Of a stretch of DNA of 64,000 bases, positions 55,927 to 64,000 are shown piece after piece. The DNA comes from Petunia secreta. Its lineage: Eukaryota; Streptophyta; Magnoliopsida; Solanales; Solanaceae. The position numbers and the translations under genes were made by a program. Position 1 is the stretch's first letter; the number at the start of each line of letters is the position of its first letter. Below the pieces are notes generated by a model. It worked only from the letters and a program-made list of their open reading frames with translations, had not been told where the DNA came from and did not search any database. The stretch covers positions 35,535,501-35,599,500 of the forward strand of contig JARKIP010000005.1 of assembly GCA_029990175.1 (NCBI GenBank). Direction: 5' to 3'.

Positions 55927-57304
55927 AACCCTTACACTTAAAGCATTGAGTAGAAGAAGAGATTGGATTACTCAAGTGAGTTCTAGAGTTACCTCCCACG
56001 TGTTGTGTAGACCTTTCAAAAGGCTTCTTCACCTCCTTGCTAGCACTTGCACCACTTGCACTTGGGAATTTGGCATTAGTTGTAGGAGATTTCCAATCCT
56101 TTGGTTTGATCAATATAGTAGTAGTACTACTCTTGTACCGAAGGGATTTCTCCTCTTTGAGCCACTTCTCGGCTTCAACCGCATCTTCATATAGCTTGTA
56201 GTGATCATTGTACTTGTGAAACTTCAAGAGTGAAGCTATCTCTCGGTTTAAGCCCCCTTTGAAACGGATCGTGGCCGTCTCATTATCTTCCTCATCCAAG
56301 TCTAGAGTCATCCGGACTTGTTCAAACTCATTGAAGTACTCCCCAACCGATTTGGAACCTTACTTCAATTCATAGAGACGCTTTTGTTGTTCCACTCGGT
56401 ATTGGTTAGTCAAGTACTTTTCATCCATCACACGGATCAACTCTTCCCAAGTAAGATTAATAACCATCCCCATCCTCCTTCTATTCCTCTTCACCGACTC
56501 CCACCATGTAGAAGCAAAGGACTCAAAGGTAGAGATAGCATACTTGGTCTTCTTCACTTCGGGCATATCATTGGTGTCAAATATACGCTCCATGGACAAC
56601 TTCCAATCAAGGTATTCCGCCGGGTCACTACTTCCTTTGAAAGGAGGAATAGTGAGCTTCACACTATTAAGATTGTTGTTGTTGTTGTCACGACCCCCTT
56701 GGAAAGGCTCCGGTTGGCCTCCAAAGTGATCCCCATATCCACCAAGATCCCTCCTAGCATTCCCTCCATAGTGCACATGGGGTGGCCCTCGACCTCGGCC
56801 TCGACCCCTATCCACATTCCGACCCCTAAATTGATAATGAGCATCATACCCATCATCACCATAATTGTCCTCCTCCCCTTCTTGAGCTTGTGCAACTTGC
56901 TCAAGAGGTTGAACATTTCGGATTGGTCCGGGAAGTGGAGCATTCCTTTGGGGATTTCCCATAAAGTTTGGAATAGTCACCCGTTGGGTATTGCCCAACA
57001 ATAGGTCAATTCGATCACGATCCTCCCTTACCCGTTGTTGGCGATTAAACAACTCCGCCACTTGTTCCGGAGTAAAGGTCGGACTACTTGTGCCTTCTCC
57101 AACATCAACTTGGGCACTCGGGGCCCCTTTCTCAACTTGGACACTCGGGGTCCCTTTCTCCGAATGGACATTGGAGGTCCCTTGCTCAACTAGGGCACTT
57201 GATGTCACCCTCTCAAGGCTTTCAATCCTCAAGTGCATACTATCCAACTTGGCAAGGATAGTAGCAAGGGCATTCTTAGTAAAGTCTTCTCCTTCGGTAG
57301 ACAT
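55817..57304 (-). pseudogene. gag: Element B gag
   Basis: The start is the ATG at 57304 (MSTEGEDF). A coiled segment is followed by a degenerate repeat region (EKGTPSVQ, EKGAPSAQ), a Gly/Arg-rich stretch, the capsid core (IPPFKGSSDPAEYLDWKL, ASTWWE) and a zinc knuckle (CFKCKGYGHLSKDC). A TAA near 56360 replaces a Gln codon in YELKQGSK, and a frame change lies at about 55820-55845. Layout matches element A gag. Confidence 0.88.
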
Positions 57305-58357
57305 TGTACCTACACAAGAAACAAACGTTAGCAAAACAACCTCACTCACTCCCTCACAAGTGTTTCACTCGGTTCACTCGTTTAGTGGTGGTGGCTATTT
57401 CACTCTTGCTTGAATCCAAAGCTTCACTAAGTTGAATAGCAAACCTCAACTTAATCACTCGACTCAAAAGACAAATGCACTCCGGGGTGAGTGGAGTTGA
57501 TATGACTATATTGGAACGATAAGCTCTTTAAGTGCGGACTTGAGTCAAAAGAGACTACGAGTCTTCTTTGAGTTCTAGTCTCCGGTCTAGGCTTGAGTTT
57601 CCTATTAGCTTAGAAGGGCTAGTACAATTCAAGTAGGTAAGATTACTCAAAGAAGTACTAGCTAGATGCAATGCAATCAAAGAAACAAGAGATCCTACGA
57701 AAAACTACTTGAAACCACGCCCAACAGAAGTAGGCGCCCCACCTGTTTTCAGTAGGTGGTGCGCCTGAAATCTCTGCAGAGGAGAGTAGGCGGTCCGCCC
57801 TCTCTAGTAGGCGCCCCGCCTCTGCAAAATCCAGAGAGTTCACAAAAAAGAGGCGGTCCGCCCTTGCACTAGGCGCTCCGCCCACTGCAAGCTTCAGCAC
57901 AGTTTCAAACACGATTTTCTTGGTTTTGCACCCCAAAATTCAACAATTCTCACGTTGTTTTAGCAATTCAAAGGTACCACAATGTTGTTTCAATCACAAA
58001 GAACCAACCCCAACAACCTTTAGCAAACCCCAATCAAAAACAAGTAATCTGCCATGTTCATCAATTTCAAGCTTAGGGTTTCAAATTTTCAAATTTTCAA
58101 GGGGTTTCAAATTTTCAATTCTTGTGTATCAACTTCAATTTTGGTGCTTAGGGTACCAAAAGAACGGGTTTCCAATAAGGAACAAACCCCAATAACAATC
58201 ACACAATGGGTCTATCAAACCAAGAATCCATGATCATATATATATATTTTTTGTGTTTTCTTCTTTTCTTCAATAACAAACAAGAACCTAATATCGAAAC
58301 TAACCTAGACACGAAGAATCAAGGGTCGGGGGTTTGTAGAAATAAAACCCCAGCCTT
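57305..58357 (-). other. Leader of element B with palindrome cluster
   Basis: No gene is seen. A cluster at 57724-57893 holds GGCGGTCCGCC exactly at 57789 and 57852, and variants such as GGCGCCCCGCC and GGCGCTCCGCC. The spacing from the primer site is about 470-630 bp, similar to D and H. Confidence 0.75.
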
Positions 58358-58370
58358 GCTCTGATACCAA
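58358..58370 (-). promoter_or_regulatory. Primer binding site of element B (initiator tRNA-Met type)
   Basis: TTGGTATCAGAGC on the minus strand lies two bases inside the 5' LTR. Confidence 0.93.
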
Positions 58371-58372
58371 GA

Positions 58373-59211
58373 TGATAAGGATCAAAACTAAACGCGGAAA
58401 ATAAAGATAGAGAGCGAGACACTACTCGAACTCCCTACGAAGTAACCCCGGGGAACTTGTCCCGAGATACCCTCGTATCGGTGTCAAGAAGGACCTACAC
58501 TATGCAACCACCCTCGAGTCGCACCCGGGACTCGCAAGTAGAATGATCGGGTTTTCGGTTCTAGACTCAACTAGGTTCCACTAGTGAATTCAAGCAACCA
58601 AGACAAAGGGTTCTCCAAACAAGAGATAGATTCTTTTCATCATTCATAAAATTCAAGGTAAGTTAAGGTTTGAAGAGGTTTGTGAAGTATTTATAGACTT
58701 CACTTACACATAATGAAAGCTCAAAAATACCCCTAAAGTGGGTTAAAACAATAAATGCCACGTAGGGCTATAGTTGTCTAAAACATAGCATAAAACTAGG
58801 ATTCCCGCATCTTCTCAGCAAAGTAGGCGCCCAAGTAGGCTCCCAGCCTTCTGGGAGTAGGCGCTCAGCCTACTTGGAGTAGGCGCCCATCCCACTTGGA
58901 GTAGGCGGTCCGCCCATCTTGCAGAGGCGGTCCGCCTGGTGCAAAATCCAGAGAGTTGTCAAAAAGTAGGCGGTCCGCCTAGTTGAGTAGGCGGTCCGCC
59001 CGTTCCTGTAGCTTCTTGATTTGCTTCCAAACGTGCCCCGGATGCCTCTTCAAGTGGCCTAAGTGATCCACCATCCGTGGCACTCAAAAGCATGATCTTC
59101 CGGCTACTCTCGGAGCCTTCATCCATGTTTCTCTAAGTGAAGTGAAGATGGGTGTCTTGAATCAACTTGGCTTGACTCCTAGTGAACGGCCTTGAGGTAT
59201 GCCCCGCATCA
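58373..59211 (-). repeat. 5' LTR of element B
   Basis: It is 839 bp, the same length as the 3' LTR. Four GGCGGTCCGCC copies lie at about 58904-59000. The differences from the 3' LTR are scattered substitutions, densest near 59125-59145. Confidence 0.95.
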
Positions 59212-59945
59212 CTCAATCACGTATGCGATAGCCCCTTTTTGTGCATTTGACTGTTTCCTGTACCCTTTTTCAAAAATAGCCTATATATATAACCGACCCC
59301 AACACAAAAAAAGGCCATTAAGGTTATGGCTCGACAATTAATAACGAGTCACACCGATCCTAAATGGCCAACATTTTGTTTTCAAACAAACCCCCTTTTG
59401 GTTTCGTGCTAAATATGAATTTATTTGCAAAATAGACTATTTATGTAAATCTTTTTCAAGTATGTTCATTACATATGTAAGTTGAAATTAAACACCATTT
59501 TGTGTGTTGTTTACGATTAGGCGTTTAATATTGGATGTCGTAACTGTGATTAGGCTTAAGTATAGGCCGAATATGAAAATTATTTGTGTGTATATAGATA
59601 TGTTACATATTTTAGTTAAAATGTCAAAATAAACTTCCAAGTTAGTATTTCATGACGATATACACTCTTTGTATCCCAAAACTTAGACTCGGCTGGTAAC
59701 CACCTTTCGTGGGACTCGGGGAAGTGCCTAACACCTTCTTCCTCGAGTCATTTGGACTTCTTACCCATATAGAATCTCTAGAATTGACTAGTTGACCTTT
59801 TGAACTTGACCTTAGACATTAGGTGACCTAATACGCCTTAGAAATTATATTAGGTGGCGACTCCAACATCTGCACTCAAATGAGTTCACCCAGTCAAATC
59901 CGAAACCCGACTCGCCTCGCGTTGAGTTCAAAATCGGGTATGACA
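59212..59945 (+). repeat. 5' LTR of element G, right part
   Basis: This continues the G LTR after B and ends GGGTATGACA. It aligns with the last part of the F LTR. No gene is seen. Confidence 0.82.
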
Positions 59946-59948
59946 GAA

Positions 59949-59966
59949 TGACGACTTCGCTGGGGA
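59949..59966 (+). promoter_or_regulatory. Primer binding site of element G (tRNA-Arg-like)
   Basis: TGACGACTTCGCTGGGGA begins three bases after the LTR. It resembles the TGGCGACT..GCTGGGG site of Ogre/Tat elements, which pairs with a tRNA-Arg, with one G to A change near its start. Confidence 0.75.
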
Positions 59967-60594
59967 TACTGAAAGTCCTAACCACAATGAGTCTTTACTT
60001 TTGGGATTTATTTGATTATTATCTTGCTATTCATTGTTATTATTACTGTACTAACTTGGTTTCTTTTTTTTTTTTTTGTTTTTTTTACTTTATTTATTTA
60101 TTGTATGGAATTCTTTATGTGATATTTTGCATATTTCACTCATACTCCCCCACTCCTGGGAAACGACACTTCACACATACAAGGCGTTTACGTAGATCCC
60201 ACGGTCGCTTCTCCACAAAATACCTTTTAAGAGGGACATATTGGAATATAGTTGGTCCGTGGTACAACCAACAATTTCAAATGATCCCACTCCTTGGCCG
60301 TCCGCCTTGGGAAACCGTGTCTACAATTACACCACTCTTCTATTGTAATGAGGATTCATCATGCCGTAGGAGGGGCTCCCCGTGAGCCGACTAGTTTTCA
60401 ACTTGTCTAAATTACCTAAACGGGTTTCCGACCCGAAAGGGACGTTTGGACATGATTATATGCATTTGAGAGAAAAGAAAAGAAAAGAGAAAAAAAAAGG
60501 GGAGACAAGAATGAAAACACATTTTGATTTGTTCAATTATTCTCAAAGGGGATGGGATTTTTAAATTTTATTTCTTCTTTATTTTTAGGTCACA
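59967..60594 (+). other. Leader of element G
   Basis: No gene is seen. It contains T-runs (60061-60090), a hairpin CGGGTTTCCGACCCG at 60421-60435, and a purine-rich run at 60468-60512 just before ORF1. Confidence 0.6.
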
Positions 60595-62131
60595 ATGAGT
60601 CAAAAATTTCATCATTTTGGAATGACTATGGGCACACCTCCTTTGTTAACTAGTTGGTGGAACGACTTGTCTCTCGGAAAACAAACTGAAGTACGTCAAC
60701 ACTTGGGTCATTGGTTTCGCTATTAGAAATGAAACCGTGTAGGGAGATGAATGAAGCATCAGTGTCGTTTTGGGATGAAGAACTGAACGTGTTTAGCTTT
60801 GGGGATATCGAATTGACACCTTTGTTGGAAGAAATATGGGGTTTGTGTCGCACTCGGGGTTAGACAAACATCGTTGACAAGGGGGTCGCATACTAGCACC
60901 CAGCATCCCCACAGCCGACGAGTTTCGCAAAAAGTTAGGGATGGTAGCAACTGTGGACGTGGGATTTTTACAACAAAAGAAGATACCCTTTTCCTATTTC
61001 TATACTCGGTTTGGGCATTTGAGGGCGTACGATAGTCATAAGAAGGAGTTCGAGTCCAATGGTGATTGGAGGAGGACTAGACCACTTGCATTTGCTATTT
61101 GTTTCTTAGGAGTGATGGTTTTCCCCGAGAGTTCAAATCACGACATATGTTCAAGACTTGTCATGGATTACAATGCAGTGTTCAATGGAATTTATGGTTA
61201 TCATTATACCATAATTCCTATGATAGTAGCGGATATTTATCGAGCTTTGGGTTGTTGGAAGAGAGGAGCAAAATACTTCCAAGGGTGTAATGTTTTACTA
61301 CAAGCATGGTTCAAAGAACATTTAAAGAAAGCAAGAGGTGTGCAAGCATTGTCCAAACCAGCTGGTTGCAACTACTTAATTGGGGAACGGTATGGGGTTT
61401 CAAAACTCAAGCAGCCAAGCAGCACAGAGAAATGGGTAAAATTGTTCGAAAACATAACAAAAGACTCAATTCAGTGGATGTTGACCTAGTTTCCTTCATC
61501 AGATTTCATCATTAGTTATGAGAAGGCATTCTTTGTGATACTTATGGGGTTAAGAGGCCTTCAACCTTACCAACCATTAAGAGTAATGAGGCAAGCAGGG
61601 AGGAAGCAAATCATACCATTGACACCAGACACGAAAAATTATCAGTTTGACTACACTGAAGATGTTGTTCCAAGGGTCAAGAGCATTAGGAAGTCATGGG
61701 TAGGAAGACAAGTCATTGAAGAAGCATCGCTAGCACCTGATAGATACAACGCTGGATGCGAACCAAATTACAAAAGCTGGTTACGCTCTAGTATAAAGGG
61801 AAATATGGTAGTGGGGCCAAGTTGTGGAAATAACATAAGAGATCGTGAGGAAGAGGCTCAAATTCAGTACCGAGAGTTCATGTTGAAAGCTATCAAGATG
61901 GATAAGGAAAACAAAGAAGAAATCTTAGTGTGGAAGAAGTGTACATTAGAACTAGAGGAAAAGATAGAGGCATTGGAAACAAAACTTGAGCAATGGAACT
62001 CGGAGTGTGCAGAGGTAGACATCCTACACCTGGTAGCAGCCAAATGATAGTTGATCAAAGCTATAGAAGAAGTCAAGGAGATTACACGAGAAGCAAAGAG
62101 GGCCAAGATGGAAAATGAGTGTGCTGTCTAG
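60595..62131 (+). pseudogene. Element G ORF1, first copy (DUF7745-like)
   Basis: The start is the ATG at 60595 (MSQKFHHFG), followed by LLTSWWNDLS. A frame change occurs between about 60720 and 60940. The frame then holds from 60941 with one TAG at 61487 and a stop at 62047, beyond which KAIEEVKEITREAKRA reads on to 62131. Conserved blocks are AFAICFLGVMVFPE, MIVADIYRALG, CNVLLQAW, LMGLRGLQPYQPLRV and AGRKQ. The C-terminal 100 residues are a charged coiled coil. Homologous to F ORF1 and to the second copy here. Inactive. Confidence 0.78.
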
Positions 62132-62490
62132 TCAAAGTGTCAGTTTCATTTTTCCTCCTGTACTTTTACTTTTTTCAAACAAAAATTAATTAACCATTAT
62201 GTACTGATTTTCAAATGTTGGGGAATTTATAAGAATAATTGGCTACAAAATGCGTATTCATTTTCTTTGCATAATGACAAACCTAGGAAGGCTATACGTC
62301 CTTGGCACGTAATAGTCCATTAGTAAACCTACGCCAAATGTCAAAAGGGTTTTTAACCCGAAAAGTGACAAATTGTATCTCTGCATAGATTCGAAGAAAC
62401 GTTTGCACAAAACATTGATTATCTGTTTAAACATGATCAAAACTATAAAAATGTTTTGGTCTTTACCTTTTCTTATTTTGTTTTCAGACT
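62132..62490 (+). other. Spacer between the two ORF1 copies of element G
   Basis: There is no gene and no LTR or primer site. A hairpin GGGTTTTTAACCC at 62347-62359 matches the hairpins that precede ORF1 in F and before the first copy in G. Confidence 0.6.
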
Positions 62491-64000
62491 ATGGCTGCAA
62501 AGGGTACCCTCCAATTTGAGATCATTTCCCGATCTCCTCACTTGATCAGACTTTGGTGGGAAGATTTGGCCGTTGTCAGGAGGCTCATGTTCAAAAGATG
62601 TTGGGAGAGTTGGTAGCTCTCAAGAACTATACTGCCATGACTGGTTTGGTTGAAGCTGCTACACATTTCTGGGACTATAAAAGGGCTGTATTTTATTTAA
62701 ATGGTTTCGAGTTGGCACCAATGTTGGAAGAATTTGGAGGACTAGCATGGTTAGAGCCTGGACTCGAGACTATGATTTATCCCCGAGATGTGGAGCCTAA
62801 GGAGTTCATTGAACTGTTGGGAGCCCCTTATGATCCATACGTCGAGGGAGTTCATGATGGAAAAGTCACGTTGGAATACTTACATTCTAGATTTGGAGAT
62901 CCAACACTTAGGCATGAGTGGTCTGGGGTGTGGGAGATTCAAGATTGGGAATGGACTGAATCCAATGCTTTCATCATTGCTTTTCTGGGAAGCATGGTTT
63001 TCGCCGAGAAAGGAGGCAAGATCGACATAAGGCTAGGGAGAGTAGTAGGGGGGCTGCGCAAAGGGGCTTTTAAACACCAAGTGAGTTTGGTCCCCATGAT
63101 TTTGGGAGAAGTTTATAGGGCCTTAACTATACGTAGGAGGGGCGGAGATTTCTTCGAAGGATGTAACCTGTTGCTGCAAATATGGTTGATAGAATACTTG
63201 CACAATGTTCCCGTCAGTCCGGTGGCACCAAAACCCTCTTGGCAAGGAGGGATCCGCTCACATAGCACCCGTATGGCTGGAACAGTGGCATGGTAATACC
63301 CCGCAAACATGGAAGGTTGGTACACCAAGCTCGAGGAACTGCAAGAGGTGCAATGGGTGATTGAAAATTGTGCTGGTTTCGTTGTCTCCATACAGGGTCA
63401 AGACATCACCTTCTTGACATTGATTGGATTTCGAGGAACTCATCACTATGTTCCTCTAAGGATCCTTCGACAAGTGGGAATGACACAGCAAACCTCGCAG
63501 TTGACCGAGGGAAGAAGTTTCAACGTTGACATAAAAGACATCGAGCATCCAATGGTTCTCACCATATTGACAATGTGGGAGAAAAAGCTTACTATGCAGT
63601 TTTGCCGTGGTCGAGACAGTAGGGTGAACCCCACAGCTACCCTGGCCTACCCTCAATGGCTCGGCGAAGATAAGGCAAGGTATCAGTCTAAGACTACACT
63701 AAAAAGGAAAGCCAAAGCTCCAAATACCGCCGAAAAATGCAAGAAGCTGAAACATGAGTTTGACCAAAGGAAGAAGGAGTTAAGGGTGACACAAGAGAGG
63801 GAGATGAGGAGATAATACAAAGACAGGATCAAAGGGGATGAACTCAAGTATTGGACCGGCAAGGTCATGACTGCAAGGCAAGCTGCTGGGAATTTAAAAG
63901 ATTTTCTCAAAAGATGGGGAGAGTATTTTAAGTTAGTACCGCTGGAAGAGAAGGAAGCAAAGGGATTGGAAATCTGCGAGTTCTTCGTAAAAGCTTTGGG
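62491..64000 (+). pseudogene. Element G ORF1, second copy (DUF7745-like), runs past the window
   Basis: The start is the ATG at 62491 (MAAKGTLQFE), then LIRLWWEDLA. A frame change near 62570-62580 leads into the long frame 62553-63296, which has a TAA at 63294. The same frame resumes (63309-63815), has another TAA at 63813, and stays open to the window end. Blocks are ELAPMLEEFGGLAWL, FLGSMVFAE, MILGEVYRAL, CNLLLQIWLIEYL, LIGFRGTHHYVPLRILRQ, and a Lys-rich coiled segment. It is clearly diverged from the first copy, so the duplication is not recent. Inactive as seen. Confidence 0.77.

Larger units (their letters stand above)
51568..59211 (-). mobile_element. Element B: full-length Ty3/gypsy retrotransposon
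   Basis: The 7644-bp element has two 839-bp LTRs (51568-52406 and 58373-59211), a primer site, gag, pol and a polypurine tract on the minus strand. By hand I count about 14 differences between the LTRs (about 98% identity), so the insertion is fairly recent. Flanks read CTCAG and CTCAA, a likely 5-bp target duplication with one change. Several stops and frame changes inactivate the coding region. Confidence 0.95.
48597..64000 (+). mobile_element. Element G: Tat/Ogre-type gypsy element, split by B, continuing past the window
   Basis: The 5' LTR starts TGTTGACACCC at 48597 and ends GGGTATGACA at 59945, with element B inserted within it. A tRNA-Arg-like primer site and a leader follow, then two tandem ORF1 copies. 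The gag-pol region and 3' LTR are beyond 64000. LTR ends and ORF1 match element F. Confidence 0.83.

Overview
This window looks like nuclear DNA from a repeat-rich flowering plant, probably a eudicot. No ordinary host gene was recognised. Nearly every base that can be assigned belongs to transposable elements: Ty3/gypsy LTR retrotransposons of three kinds, a plant LINE, and a relic of an En/Spm-type plant transposase gene. A short plastid-DNA insertion carrying part of trnA-UGC supports a plant nuclear origin. The species cannot be fixed from the sequence.

Layout (element letters are mine). A (1-6057, +) is a gypsy element with a nearly intact pol; its 5' LTR lies left of the window. A sits inside H (6058-8876, -), the 5' half of a non-autonomous LTR element. 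H sits inside F (8877-20404, +), a Tat/Ogre-type element with an extra ORF1, gag scraps, no visible pol, a large tandem array in its 3' untranslated region and a 2.9 kb 3' LTR. At 20408-20795 a plastid fragment is flanked by 81-bp direct repeats. The stretch 20796-23012 is unclassified repeat-like DNA. At 23013-25157 (-) lies a spliced En/Spm-type transposase relic interrupted by E (25158-33484, +), a decayed gypsy element with 2.5 kb LTRs. E's 3' LTR is cut by C (33485-about 35891, -), the 3' half of a gypsy element. C is fused to a LINE (about 35892-44640, -), and the LINE is split by D (37632-42996, -), a complete non-autonomous element with a perfect 5-bp target duplication (TCATC). At 44640-48596 is a decayed LTR-element fragment. 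G (48597 to beyond 64000, +) is a second Tat/Ogre-type element. Its 5' LTR is split by B (51568-59211, -), a full-length gypsy element with two 839-bp LTRs. G carries two tandem copies of ORF1.

How the parts may work together. A, B and C encode or encoded Gag, protease, reverse transcriptase, RNase H and integrase. D and H encode none of the enzymes. They share with B the tRNA-Met-type primer site, related LTR termini and clusters of short GC-rich palindromes. D also keeps the polypurine tract embedded in a relic of the integrase C-terminus. D and H encode their own acidic protein ending in a retropepsin-like fold whose catalytic triplet is altered. The simplest reading is a non-autonomous family mobilised in trans by B-like elements while keeping a protein of its own. 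This is the most interesting system in the window. The second is the Tat/Ogre pair F and G, with repeated ORF1 units, conserved leader hairpins and a satellite-like 3' array.
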